Part shown: positions 44,348-57,048 of the stretch, in pieces | How the letters are laid out: every line of letters starts with the position of its first letter | Position numbering within the stretch: the first letter of the stretch is position 1 | NCBI RefSeq assembly: GCF_003086295.3 | Contig: NC_092042.1 | Location: forward strand, 45,320,137-45,384,136 | Source: Arachis hypogaea | Lineage: Eukaryota; Streptophyta; Magnoliopsida; Fabales; Fabaceae | DNA: 64,000 nt | Direction of reading: 5' to 3' | The notes under the pieces: generated by a model | Seen by the model: the letters and a program-made list of their open reading frames with translations, nothing else | What the model was told of the DNA's origin: nothing | The model's database searches: none | Made by a program: the position numbers and the translations under genes

Positions 44348-47300
44348 TGTAACGACCCAATTTCTGGTACGTCATGATCATACTAAAAACTGAGCGCTAC
44401 CAACTTGTCTTCCTAATTATTATCTATTATTTATTATATGAGCCTGATTCGTTGTTAAAAGCGTAGTTATTTTGCGAGATAATTTTTTTAAACGCTTGGG
44501 ATTAATAAACAGAATCATTCATAATCAATTCACAGATAATAATAGATAAAATAGTTATAAACAACAACACATAAATACATCTCAAACAGTTGGTAACATT
44601 CCGTGATCCAGCCTTTATTAGAGTATAGACTTTTAGTTATGACACCCCTAGATATAGCTAAATAATATCTATATACATATATATACATACAACATCCCAG
44701 GTCATGACCTGTTCAAGAAGTCCCTAAGCTGGCGCCTAGGCTAGCCTAGACTCTATACTCACCTAGTCCCTCTAAACTACTAAAGCGAGGGAAAGTACGT
44801 TCTAGGTCTTCAAAACTCAAGTAAGGTGGAACGTCATCAAAAGGTGGAAGGTCGTCTACTACTCCTCTGCACGATCATATGTCATCAAAGAGCGTCTCTT
44901 AAGTACTTCATCGAGTGGCCACATAACAGCAACATCGTACGGAGGACTTAGGCTAAAGTTTGTAGAGAAGCAGGGTGCAGACGTTGGCTGGCCTCACAGT
45001 ATATACATATAAACAGGTAACGGAGTTCACTCTAGACTCAGAAGACTACCTAGAGCAGAATCCTCTTTGCAGAACAGTCATCAGCAAACTACGGAAGGGT
45101 ATTCATGCTTCCATCTGAAGGGGAAATGGAGAGAGAAAGGGTAAGAACTGGGGAGTTCTTAGTAGGGCCGGGGTTATTAGTTAAGTTCATTAATTCTGTG
45201 TTGTTTCATAGATAAATAGCAGAATACAGTGAAGTAGTAAATAGAAGATGCAGATAAATAGAGAAATTAGAGAAAATAGAAAGTAGAACACAAACAAAAG
45301 AATACAAGAAAATAAAATACACACAGATTATAGAATACAAACAAGAAAGCATACACTCATACAACAATCATAACAGAGGAAATACACAACCAAGTATGAT
45401 GCATGTCTGTCCTATGCAGGCCATGAGCTCACGTGTCGGTTTACACCCTGTAGCCCGACATTACCTAGGAACAAGTTCCAAATATGGTTTCCCTTTGTGT
45501 CCTTAGTGTATATGTGTCGGTGGTTAAGAATACCACTCCTTCGTGACTACCGGCAGTCGGCGCAAGGCTCGACCCCTTAATATACGCACAAGAGGAAACA
45601 ATGATCTTCAGTTCGTGGACATCCCCGAGATCAATTCACAAAAAAAAAAACAAAACAACGATCTTCAATTCGTGGGTTATACCCGAGATCAACATACAAA
45701 CAAAACAACGATCTTCAATTCGTGGGTTATACCCGAGATCAACATACAACAGTTCGTGGGTTATTCTCGTAATCAATGATTATCAGTTTGTGGGTTATTC
45801 CCGACGTTACCCAGCAACCTCTGTCTGGATAAGGCTTTCCTGTTGACAATATTCGGTGCAAGCAACCTTTGTCTTGCAGGGTATCCACTGCAAGCAACCT
45901 TTGTCTTACAGGGCGGCACTTATTAGCCGATATACGCCCAACACACTCACTGTAAGAAACCTCTGTCTTACAGGAGCAACAACACACTCACAGTAAGCAA
46001 CCTCTATCTAACGGGAGCAACAACATACTCACTATAAGTAACCACTATTTTAAAGGAGCACACTAATCTCGATACCTTCTGTAAGCAACCTCTGTCTTAC
46101 AACAAAGCATTATAGCAAGGTATCCCAGGAAAGCATTCTCAGTGGTTGTACCACCATCTATCTGACTTCCTCAGTGCAACAGATGATCATACAAATAACT
46201 CTAGAGTTACCTTAATGCAACAAATGACCTTTCAACAGGCCCTCTACTTTTTCTCTATTCTCTTTATCATATTACTCTTTTCTCCTTATATCTCTTTACT
46301 CTGCTCTGATTACTCTGTTCTCTGTATCTATTTACTTTACTTTAATTACTCTTTTCTCTATATCTCCTCTGTTCTCTGTGTTTTTCTACTTTGCTTTGAT
46401 TTCTCAGCTTAACGTATGTATTTAAAGCTTATGTAAATTTTGGTATGAATAGTTAGCCTGTCCCAAGTATAGGTTCATTAAGTCTATACTGAAACAGTTT
46501 AACTTTTCATACTATACCTAACCCTAGTCGCAACTCAAGGACTAACTATGTTGCCCTAGTTCGTTCACTAATCCCTGTCTGTTTTTCTGTCATTAAAACC
46601 TTACAGACTTTTTCTTCGATTTTTATCTTGTCTTCAATCTTTTATCTTTCCTTTATCTTTGCCTCACTAATATTTTCTTACCCATCCCTAAGTGTTTTAT
46701 GAAGGTAATTATGAGATTCTGCGCTTAAAGTTGTCTTTCTAAAGCTTTTATAGAAAACTGTCTTTTCCGCATTATTTTATTATTTTTATTAAAATATTAT
46801 TTTTAATTAAATATTATTATTTAATATTTTATTATTATTTATTATTGTATCATTAAATTTTTGAAAATTAACGTTACTTTAATCTTTAACCTTTAGAATT
46901 AACTTTTTACCACCTATAACTTTTCATATTTCTACTTTAACGACCCTAACTTTTAGAAATTACTAAATAACCCCTCAAACGCCAAAATAATTAAAACCTT
47001 GCCCTTTTTAAGATCTAAAAGGTGTTCTTCAATGTTCTTCATAAATTCTTCAGATTCTTTCTCTGTTTTTACCCATTTTTCAGTCTTTTCAGCAACCGAT
47101 TTTTACCATAATTCAAAATAAATTAGCAGCCACTAAAAACCCATCTTTTCCACATGATTTTAACAAAAATTGAACCCTAATTTAAGCTCTAGGGTTCGTT
47201 TTTCCAGCAGCCCTCAAGAACAACATTCATAGCTTGAATATCATCAAATTTCATCAAAATTTCAACAAACTTTCACCAAGAATAACTCATATAAGCAATC

Positions 47301-48486
47301 AATTTCAAGCATAACCAAACCATATCATAATCACACATCTCAAACACAATCAATCAAGATTAAATTCGTCACACCCTACCTAGTTTTGCTGCTCCTAATT
47401 CGGTTAGACTTTTAGGTGGTCCTTAAACACTTTTTCCTCCTAAATCACATCAAGAACAACTTTAAATCCAAAAACCCTCAACTGACCAAATCTCTCTCAG
47501 TATGTTAGAAGGGATATCTCACCTTAGACTTGTTGTAAATTAATGTTTCTTGCCCTCAAGTCAAGTTAAGCATGATTCCTAAGGAAGAACATCAAGAAAA
47601 CACATGTTTAAGCATGTTTCCTTGAAAACCAAATTGAAAGGGGAAAGGAACAGCCATCTCACCTAATTTCCAGCCTTGATAAGTTACATGGTTATGTAGA
47701 GGAAGAAGAGAGGATCATTTTGGTGAAATCAGAGTTTTGATTTGAGTTTTAGTTCAGAAGAAATCAAGCTTTGAAGATTAACTGTTCATGAAGTTTTCTC
47801 TCTTTTCTCTCCTTTAAATTTCGGCCAAAGGGAGTAAATGACCAGCCTTGTAGTGTCTTGGGGGTGTATGGTGAGTTTTTATTGGTTGGTTTGAAGGTGG
47901 ATTAAAATAATATTAAAATATCTCCAGTGTATCACTACTAAAACTAGTTGTATCGGAACACTTGTGAAAACATCTCTAAAAATTATTTTCTGAGCTACTA
48001 GCATAAATGACACTAGTAACATATTTATTATGAGAATAAAACATGTATAATGACGCCTTAAAGTCATCGGAGAGTGCTGGTGCTAAGCTGCACCAGTAAA
48101 CTGTGAACTCGGTTAAACCGATTTTTCGTTTTCAACTAAAACAGACCAGGTAACCTTATAATATCATTCAAGAAGCTTCTAATACTAATGTAATGACAAT
48201 ATTATACTATTATCTCTCTTCTCTGATGAATCTAGTTCGGTTAATCAAACTGAGACTATTTACAAAAAACAGAATCAAAACTCCTAACCGATACGGTTCA
48301 AAAACTGGGTTCTTCGTGACTACGTTATCGAGCTTGCCTCAGAAAAGGTTCTGTCTTAAAGATTACATAATGACAATGAGGATTGAGATACTTGATGATA
48401 TAGAGAAGTTCTCCCCTTACTGATCTTCCCGAGAAATCCGTATTTTCAAAAAAGATCTCGCGTACTCAAAAATCAGGGTTGTTACA
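44348..48486 (-). repeat. 3' LTR of element H (LTR A, 4139 bp, intact)
   Basis: On the minus strand it starts TGTAACAACCCTG at 48486 and ends GGTCGTTACA at 44348. It holds two short hairpin arrays (45597-46110). Open frames are short and low-complexity. It matches LTR B segment by segment. Confidence 0.92.
45597..46110 (-). repeat. Two hairpin arrays in LTR A of H
   Basis: Array 1 (45600-45810): units of about 48 bp with GATCT ... GGGTTATACCC ... AGATC complementarity. LTR B has one unit more (54792-55050). Array 2 (45857-46101): CTGTAAG-n10-CTTACAG hairpins and variants. One unit is TGCAAG/CTTGCA (45857-45878), another TGTAAG/CTTACA (46080-46101). A mixed unit (45888-45911) pairs by G-U only on the minus strand, the element's sense strand. 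Array 2 of LTR B is at 55095-55340. Confidence 0.8.
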
Positions 48487-48500
48487 TTCTACCCTCCTTA
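48487..48500 (-). promoter_or_regulatory. Polypurine tract of element H
   Basis: Minus strand AAGGAGGGTAGAA directly precedes the LTR start TGTAAC at 48486. GGGCAAAATTTTC lies just upstream, the usual wording before the 3' LTR of chromoviruses of this type. Confidence 0.8.
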
Positions 48501-48922
48501 AAGAAAATTTTGCCCTCAAAATTTCAGCCACGTGCAAGAATCCATCTTCAAGCGATCTATTTCCTTCAAGCCATACTAATGATGAGATCGATCCGTTCCT
48601 TACAACATCCAAATCTCATATAGCCATAGCCATGAAGATCATAACAGCTATGAAGATAGTTGTGCCTCGCATCGATTTGTCATTCGGAGTTTGATTAAAC
48701 CATGCCTATTCACATTCATTGAAGTCTTATCCGCATCAAATAATCAACATTAAGGTGATCAGTCCTAATACCTCAAGTTAGGCACGAACATTTCCGAAAT
48801 GAGCACTCATAGACATTCATGCCAAATGTATCTTGAAGATACCCTAACAGCATGAGACACACAGGCATAGTATGCAATGAAGCATAGTCAGTCCACACCC
48901 CAGGCTCTACTGGGAACGAACT
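48501..48922 (-). other. Interior of element H, non-coding
   Basis: About 420 bp with no credible ORF on the minus strand. It seems to be leader and 3' tail joined, with gag-pol removed. Confidence 0.8.
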
Positions 48923-48934
48923 ACTCTGATACCA
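48923..48934 (-). promoter_or_regulatory. Primer binding site of H (initiator tRNA-Met)
   Basis: Minus strand TGGTATCAGAGT, three bases after LTR B, equals the standard initiator-Met site TGGTATCAGAGC except for the last base. Confidence 0.88.
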
Positions 48935-48937
48935 AAT

Positions 48938-49901
48938 TGTAACGACCCAAATTCTGGTACGTCATGATCATACTAGAAACTGAGTGCTACCAACCTGTCT
49001 TCCTAATTATTATCTATTATTTATTATATGAGCCTGATTCGTTGTTAAAAGCATAGTTATTTTGCGAGATAATTTTTTTTAGACGCTTGGGATTAATAAA
49101 TAGAATCATTCATAATCAATTCACAGATAATAATAGATAAAACAGTTATAAACAACCACACATAAATACATCTCAAGCAATTGGTAACATTCTATGATCC
49201 AGCCTTTATTAGAGTATAGACTTTTAGTTTGACACCCCTAGATATAGCTAAATAATATCTATATAGATATATATATATACAACATCCCAGGTCCTGACCT
49301 ATTCAAGAAGTCCCTAAGCTGGCGCCCAGGCTAGCCTAGACTCTATACTTACCTAGTCCCTCTAAACTACTAAAGCAAGGGAAAGTACGTTCTAGGTCTT
49401 CAAAACTCAAGTCAGGTGGAACGTCATCAAAAGGTGAAAGGTCATCTACTACTCCTCTGCACGATCATATGTCATTAAAGAGCGTCTCTCAAGTACTTCA
49501 TCGAGTGGCCACATAACAGCAACATCGTACGGAGGACTTAGGCTAAAGTTTGTAGAGAAGCAGGGTGCAGACGTTGGCTGGCCTTACAGTATATACATAT
49601 AAACAGGTAACGGAGTTCACTCTAGACTCAGAAGACTACCTAGAGCAGAATCCTCTTTGCAGAATAGTCATCAGCAAACTACGGAAGGGTACTCATGCTT
49701 CCATCTGAAGCGGGAATGGAGAGAGAAGGGATAAGAACTGGGGAGTTCTTAGTAGGGCCGGGGTTATTAGTTAAGTTCATTAATTCTGTGTTGTTTCGCA
49801 GACAAATAGCAGAATATAGTGAAGTAGTAAACAAAAGATGCAGATAAATAGAAAAATTAGAGAAAATAGAAAGCAGAACACAAACAAAAGAATATAAGAA
49901 A
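48938..49901 (-). repeat. LTR B of element H, segment 1
   Basis: It matches 44348-45310 of LTR A and ends at AGAAA, the target duplication of solo LTR G. Confidence 0.9.
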
Positions 49902-50281
49902 TGTAATACCTGGTCTAACCGAAATTAATTAAATAATGAGTTAAGTAGGAGCGAATATGGTTGGAATATTTGGCAATTGGAATTTGATGATTTAAATATG
50001 ATTTTTGGATTCAGTGAATTTTTTCGAGTCGGAAGACATAGTTTTCTGCGTAAAAGCGCGCAGTGGAATTTTGACCGGCAGTACCGGCTGAGACCTGTCT
50101 GGTACTGCAGCTGAGAAAATTGATTATGAGTAAATAAGATTAAGAAATGAGGGATTATAATTAGGGGAGGTAGAAATATTTGAAGTGCGATTTAGAGCGC
50201 TAATCTTAAAGGTTTTGGTCCAAAATTGGGCCAACGGACAAAAATAAGTGAACCGGGCCTAAGTGGGCCCAAGACCCAACA

Positions 50282-50289
50282 TATATAAA
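50282..50289 (+). promoter_or_regulatory. Candidate TATA box of solo LTR G
   Basis: TATATAAA after GGGCCCAAGACCCAAC. A purine-rich leader (GAGAAGAGAGAAGAG, about 50348) follows 60 bp downstream. Confidence 0.55.
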
Positions 50290-51978
50290 CATTAGTTATG
50301 AGCATTTCAGCTCATTTTGTCCTAAAGAAGGTGTGTGGGGCGCTGAATTGAGAAGAGAGAAGAGAAGAGAGAAAACCTAACTCTCTTTGATCTTCAAACC
50401 ACCATAACTTGAGCTACGGAGCTCCGATTGACGAGCCGTTTACGGTCATGCATCGCTCTTCTCATCCTCTACAATTCTATCTAAGTTTTGTGGTGAGTAT
50501 TCCATTCATCTCTGCCCAGTTTTCGAAATTCCCCACTGTTACACGTTTTTGGGAAGTTAGTGTTGAAATCTTGTGATTTTGGGTGTTTAGGGATACTCCA
50601 ACATGGATTCTAAGTGGGTTCTATCCCTACTTCATATGGGCTGAGGTAAGAAGTGCTCAAACCCTTGTGATTTATCATCTTTATGAGCCCTAGGTTGATG
50701 TATGTATGTAATATTGGTTATGTTAGTGCATTTGATGGTTTTGGTGCACGATTGGGAGATTGGTGTTGCTTAAGGAGCTTTGGTGAGGCTTGGAGCTAAG
50801 GTTGGTGGAGACTCCCAAAGAAGAGGCTCAATTGATTTGGCTACAAGAGGTACGGTTTAAGTTTCATTTAAGTACCGTGTGGTGTGATGAGAATTCCTAG
50901 GCTAGATGCCCCTAGGATTAAGTTTGGATTGTGTAAATGGTTGGTGCTAATATGCATAGTTGGTATGTAATGTGCATTAATGATTGGGTTGAGAATTGTG
51001 TGGCCTTGTATGCTTGGTGTATTGAAAATTTGATGTTTTGGGTAATGAGTATTGATTTGTGATTTATGCATTTAAATTGTGAAATTGGGCCGGAGGCCGT
51101 ACATTTTGGGCCGGAGGCCGGAAAGAGGTAAGGAAGGTAAGTTGATGTGTGCATTGTATGATGACACAAGTGATTGGATGAATTTCAGATAATGAATATA
51201 TGAATGACTGAGTTGGTTATTGAATAATGAGGTTTGAGGAGTTGAAGTGTGGAAATTGGTAAATTTTGGGTGAAATAGTATAGATGAGGTATGTTTGATT
51301 TTGGTTGAGATATATTATGTGGTCATATATGTGAGTATGATTATTGATGCCTTGATGGTATGATAATGCATGAGAGATATGTATGTTGTGATATATGCTT
51401 GAGAAATGATTAAGGTTGATTTGGGGGTGAAACCACGTGATAGTGAGTATGATATTGATTATGTATAATGATGGTTGATTGGAGATAGTGTTGTTGGAAA
51501 TTGAGATGAGGAAGGATGTAAGACATGTTGATATGTTTGTAATTTAGCCATTTACTTGGAATGGGTAAAGATGGTTATATGATGTTTTTGTGATTCGTGG
51601 TAAAGTGTTAATGTATGAGTTGAGTAGGCTTGATGTTGATTTTGGTATATTTTGATTGGTTTCAAAAAGGGTTGAAATTGGCATGTTTTGGTTGATTTTG
51701 ATAGGAGTTGAAAATGACTTGTTTTGAAAATGGCACTTTGTGGTTTTATATGAAAACATGGTTTTTGGGCATACTTTGACGGGACATAACTTGGACTACG
51801 GATCTTTGTTTTGTGCCAAATCTGTTTAGAAATGAAATTGGATCCGGGATGTCCATGCCGTTCGAAGAACGGGTGAAAAACGATTTAAAATGAGGAAGTT
51901 ATGTCCGTTGGAAGATTGGGGTTTGAAGCTGTGAATTCTGCAGTTTTTAACTTAGAAAATTTTTAGCAGAATAACCCC

Positions 51979-52282
51979 TTGCGCGTGGGCGCACTTGGCG
52001 CGTACGCGCCGATCTTCCAGAAAACGCCATCCACGCGTGCGCGTGATGTGCGCGGGCGCGCCGATAGTGCTGCATCCAATGCCCAGCCATTTTCCAGAGA
52101 GTTGTGCCAGAACTGTGCCAGCCTTGTGCCTGGGGCACGAGAGTATCCACGCGTACGCGTGGTTGATGCGTGCGCGTCGATTTGGCAAATTTTTAATCCA
52201 CGCGTTAGCGTGCATGACGCTTGCGCGTCGATGAGTTTTTAAGGACATCCACGCGTGCGCGTGGAGTACGCGTACGCGTGGC
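51979..52282. repeat. CpG-rich ACGCGT-type array in G
   Basis: Variants of CCACGCGTGCGCGTGATG and CCACGCGTACGCGTGG alternate with spacers of 30-50 bp. It is the same alternating purine-pyrimidine vocabulary as the E family, in an unrelated LTR, and here downstream of the TATA box. Confidence 0.75.
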
Positions 52283-52694
52283 ATTGTTTTCATGCCAAAG
52301 TTGATATTTGAGTTTTAAAAGCCAAATCTCATACTTCTAAGCCTCCGATCTCACCCTTTATGTATTAAATCATTATGATATGCTTAGTAATGAGAAAGGA
52401 ACTAGGGGATGTGGTAACTTGCGAGTGAAGCAAGGGAAAAAGTTATGATCAATGGTGATCAACGATGATTATATGAGATATGGAGGATGGCGGTAAGAGT
52501 ACCGTGTATGCCATGAGCCGAAGGGCTATATTTATTGATAAATGGCTAGTTCTTGATTGAACCATGAGCCGGATGGCTGAGTTATTGCCGGGTCACGGCA
52601 AAGCCATTATTGATTATGGCTGAGAATAAATGTATATATGATTAATGAATGAATGTGTTAAATGGATAATAATGGAAAATGTTGAAATGTGATG

Positions 52695-53256
52695 TGTAAC
52701 CCCGGGTAGTAGGCAGTGGCGTTGTCCACTTGCTCCGGGTACGAGATGGAAAAGGATGTTTATGATAAATGAGTTAATTATGGAGTTTTGAATGAATGTA
52801 ACTCTGATACCTGGGTAGTAGTAAGGGTTGGGGTTCGTCCCACTTGCTCCAGGTTAATGTTTGAGGTTTGATAACAATGAGGATTGATAATGTGAATTGA
52901 GATTGATTGAATATATGCTTAAGATACCTGGGTAGTAGCAAGGGTTGTGGTTCGTCCCACTTGCTCCGGGTTAATGCTTAAGATACCTGGGTAGTAGCAA
53001 GGGTTGTGGTTCGTCCCACTTGCTCCGGGTTAATGTTTAAGATACCTGGGCAGTAGCAAGGGTTGTGGTTCGTCCCACTTGCTCCAGGTCAGAGATTGTG
53101 ACGCCTGGGTAGTAGCCGCAGTAGTGGTTGATCCACTGGCTCCAGGTTGAGCTTTTAAACACCCGCCTGGGTAGTAGCCGCAGTAGTGGTTGTTCCACTG
53201 GCTCTGGGTTGAGCGGGTAGTAGCAAGGGGGTTGTAGCTCAAACCTACTTGCTCTG
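52695..53256 (+). repeat. Covarying stem-loop array in G
   Basis: About eight units, each reading CCTGGGTAGTAGCAAGG ... CCACTTGCTCCRGG, mostly 59-63 bp apart from 52925 on and ~110 bp apart before. Basal stem: CCCGG/CCGGG in the first unit, CCTGG/CCAGG in others, CCTGG/CCGGG (U-G wobble) in two. Middle stem: AGCAA/TTGCT or AGCC/GGCT. Apical stem: GTGG/CCAC. A detached ninth unit at 53611-53648 uses AGTGA/TCACT. The changes keep pairing on the plus strand. Confidence 0.8.
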
Positions 53257-54496
53257 CAAGGGGTGTTTCTGTCCAATGGTTAGCTACCAGGACATGTCGG
53301 GTTGGCTATATAACCGACAGATGATATCATCAGCCATAGGGCAGGCATACATCATTTGCATATGTTTGAATTGTTTGGGTTTGCCTATTTGTTTTGGATT
53401 TCTATATCATACATGCTATGTTACCTGATTACGTGCTACTTGTTCTACTTGTACCTTATTTGTGTATTACTTGTCTGTATTGCTTGTGTTTGTACAACTG
53501 AGAGATCCCTCATGTTGGTGTCGGTGGATGTTGGTGGCTGTTCTTGATGAGATGAATTGATAATGCGATTGCATGATGATGATGATTTTTGAATGAGATA
53601 ATTTGAGTCCCCTGGGTAGACGCAGTGATGTGATTTCACTAGCTCCAGGCGAGGGTATGATGTATTGATATAGAGTTGCTGAGACAGAACAACTGGTGAT
53701 GGTTTTGCTTATGATTCTGAGTCTGATTCGTGTAAGAATCAGCGAGTTGGGAAACATGTGTAACATGAACTAGATTTAGTATCCCCTTACGACAGATGCC
53801 TATTTATGGATTAGTGAGAATCTAGGCTGGATACTTGGTGAAAAGGAGTTTAGGATGCTTAGTGAGTTTTTATTGCAGTGCATTGTATTTATTTGGCACT
53901 TTTACCGTACTGGGAACCCATGGGCCCGGGGTTCTCATTCCGTATATATATTTTGTTTTTCAGATACAGGTCCAGGTGCTCAGAAGTGAGCTGTGGTTCG
54001 TCTGAGAGCCGGCGAAGATCTTTATTTTCTCTACTTTGTGTTTTGCTTAGAATCTCTCCACCTTTGTTTTGAAGATAATTATATTATGTATTGAACTCTT
54101 TTGGAACTTGCCTATAGAGGCTCTTATGTTTCCTTTGGGAGAGATTAGGATATACTGTTGTCAACTACTTTCATACTGTACCCTAGCCGGCCTAAACTTC
54201 GCGGGTCGCGACTAGTGGCTATTTACTTATGTTATATATATCTATCTGTTATCTATCTCTTAATCTCCTTTATGCCTTGTCCGTATATCGCTTTCGGCTT
54301 CACGGTTTAACTTTTCGTTGTCGAAACGTGAGTGATACGTCTTCGCGATTTTATTTCTACTCTTTTCAGGCTTCTCGATTAATACTCCTTCCTAAATTAC
54401 CTATATTTATATATTAAAAATCCACCTGAGAGTCGTACCACCGTAATATCATTGACTTATGACTCGAGCATAAGGATTGAATATTAGGGTGTTACA

Positions 54497-57048
54497 AGAA
54501 AATAAAACACAGACACAGAGTATAGAATACAAACAAGAAAGTATACACACATACAACAATTATAACAGAGGAAATGCACAACCAAGTCTGATGCATGTTT
54601 GTCCTATGCAGGCCATGAGCTCATGTGTTGGTTTACACCTTGCAGCCCGACATTACCTAGGAACAAGTCCCAGATATGGTTTCCCTTTGTGTCCTTAGTG
54701 TATATGTGACGGTGGTTATGAATACCACTCCTTCGTGACTACCGGCAGTCGGTGCAAGGCTCGACCCCTTAATATACGAACAAGAGGAAACAGTGATCTT
54801 CAGTTCGTGGGCGTCCCCGAGATCAATTCACAAACAAAACAAAACAACGATCTTCAGTTTGTGGGTTATACTCGAGATCAACATACAAACAAAACAACGA
54901 TCTTCAATTCTTGGGTTATACCCGAGATCAGCATACAAACAAAACAACGATCTTCAATTCATAGGTTATACCCGAGATCAACATACAACAGTTTGTGGGT
55001 TATTCCCGTAATCAATGATTATCAGTTTGTGGATTATTCCCGACATTACCCAGCAACCTCTGTCTGGATAAGGCTTTCCTGTTGGCAATATCCACTGCAA
55101 GCAACCTTTGTCTAGCAGGGTATCCACTGCAAGCAACCTTTGTCTTACAGGGCGGCACTTATTAGCCGATATACGCCCAACACACTCACTGTAAGCAACC
55201 TCTATCTTACAGGAGCAACAACACACTCACTGTAAGAAACCTTTGTCTTAAGGGAGCAACAACATACTCACTGTAAGCAACCTCTGTCTTACAGGAGCAC
55301 ACTAATCTCGATACCTCTGTAAGCAACCACTGTCTTACAGCAAAGCATTATACCAAGGTATCCCAAGAAAGCATTCTCAGTGGTTGTACCACCATCTATC
55401 TGACTGCCTCACTATAGCAGATGATCATACAAATAACTATGGAGTTACCTTAATGCAACAAATGACCTTTAAATAGGCCATCTGCTTTTTCTCTATTCTC
55501 TTTATCATATTACTCTTTTCTCCTTATATCTCTTTACTCTGCTCTGATTACTCTGTTCTCTGTATCTCTTTACTTTACTTTAATTACTCTTTTCTCTATA
55601 TCTCCTCTGTTCTCTGTGTTTTTCTACTCGGCTTTGATTTCTCTACTTAACGTATGTATTTAAAGCTTATGTAAATTTCGGTATGAATAGTTAGCCTGTC
55701 CCAAGTATAGGTTCATTAAGTCTATACTGAAACAGTTTAACTTTTCATATTATACCTAACCCTAGTCGCAACTCAAGGACTAATTATGTTGCCCTAGTTC
55801 GTTCACTAATCCCTGTCTGTTTTTCTGTCATTAAAACCTTACAGACTTTTTCTTTGATTTTTATCTTGTCTTCAATCTTTTATCTTTTCTTTATCTTTGT
55901 CTCACAAATATGTTCTTGCCACTCACTAAGTGTTTTATGAAGGTAATTATGAAATTCTGCGCTTAAAGTTGTCTTTCTAAAACTTTTATAGAAAACTGTC
56001 TTTTCTGTATTATTTTATTATTTTTATTAAAATATTATTTTTAATTAAATATTATTATTTAATATTTTATTATTATTTATTCTTTTATCATTAAATTTTT
56101 GAAAATTAACATTACTTTAACCTCTAACCTTTAGAATTCACTTTTTACCACCTGTAACTTTTAATATTTCTACTTTAACCACCCTAACTTTTAGAAATTA
56201 CTAAATAACCCCTCAAACACCAAAATAAATACAACCTTGCCCTTTTTAAGATCTAAAAGGTGTTCTTCAATATTCTTCATAAATTCTTCAGATTCTTTCT
56301 CTGTTTTTACCCGTTTTTCAATCTTTTCAGCAACCAATTTTTACCATAATTCAAAATAAATTAGCAGCCACTAAAACCCCATCTTTTCCACATGATTTTA
56401 ACACAAATTGAACCCTAATTTAAGCTCTAGGGTTCGTTTTTCCAGCAGCTCTCAAGAACAACATTCATAGCTTGAATATCATCAAATTTCATCAAAATTT
56501 CAACAAACTTTCACCAAGAATAACTCATATAAGCAATCAATTTCAAGCATAACCAAACCATATCATAATCTCACATCCCAAACACAATCAATCCAGATTA
56601 AATTCGTCACACCCTACCTAGTTTTTCTGCTCCTAATTCGGTTAGACTTTCAGGTGGTCCTTAAGCACTTTTTCCTCTTAAATCACATCAAGAAAAACTT
56701 TAAATCCAAAAACCCTCAACTGACCAAATCTCTCTCAGCATGTTAGGAAGGGATATCTCACCTTAGACTTGCTGTAAATTAACGTTTCTTGGCCCTGAAG
56801 TCAAGTTAAGCATGATTCCTAAGGAAGAACATCAAGAAAACACATGTCTAAGTATGTTTCCTTGAAAACCGAATTGAAAAGGGAAAGGAATAGCCATCTC
56901 ACCTAATTTCCAGCCTTGATAAGTTTTGGTTATATAGAGGAAGAAGAGAGTATCATTTTGGTGAAATCAGAGTTTTGATTTGAGTTTTAGGTATGAAGAA
57001 ATCAAGCTTTGAAGATTAAGTGTTCATGAAGTTTTCTCTCTTTTCTCT
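54497..57048 (-). repeat. LTR B of element H, segment 2
   Basis: The first five bases are the right AGAAA duplication of G. The sequence then matches 45311-47806 of LTR A, with one extra unit in hairpin array 1. It ends at ...TTTTCTCT, where element F begins. Confidence 0.9.

Larger units (their letters stand above)
49902..54496 (+). mobile_element. Solo LTR G (4595 bp)
   Basis: It starts TGTAATACCTGG and ends GGGTGTTACA. AGAAA is at 49897-49901 and again at 54497-54501. No interior, so it is a solo LTR of a Ty3/gypsy family with very long LTRs, probably Tekay-like from its TGTAAT start and leader style. TATATAAA at 50282-50289 sets the plus orientation. It holds a CpG-rich array (51979-52282) and a stem-loop array (52695-53256). 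ORFs in the array are artefacts. Confidence 0.9.

Noticed and set aside
51952..52293. Overlapping open frames on both strands in the CpG-rich array of G
   Set aside because: Alternating ACGCGT repeats lack stop codons in several frames; the peptides are repeat artefacts.
52695..53256. CRISPR-like array
   Set aside because: The spacing is regular, but the 'spacers' are also repeated, the genome is a plant, and the units lie inside an LTR.
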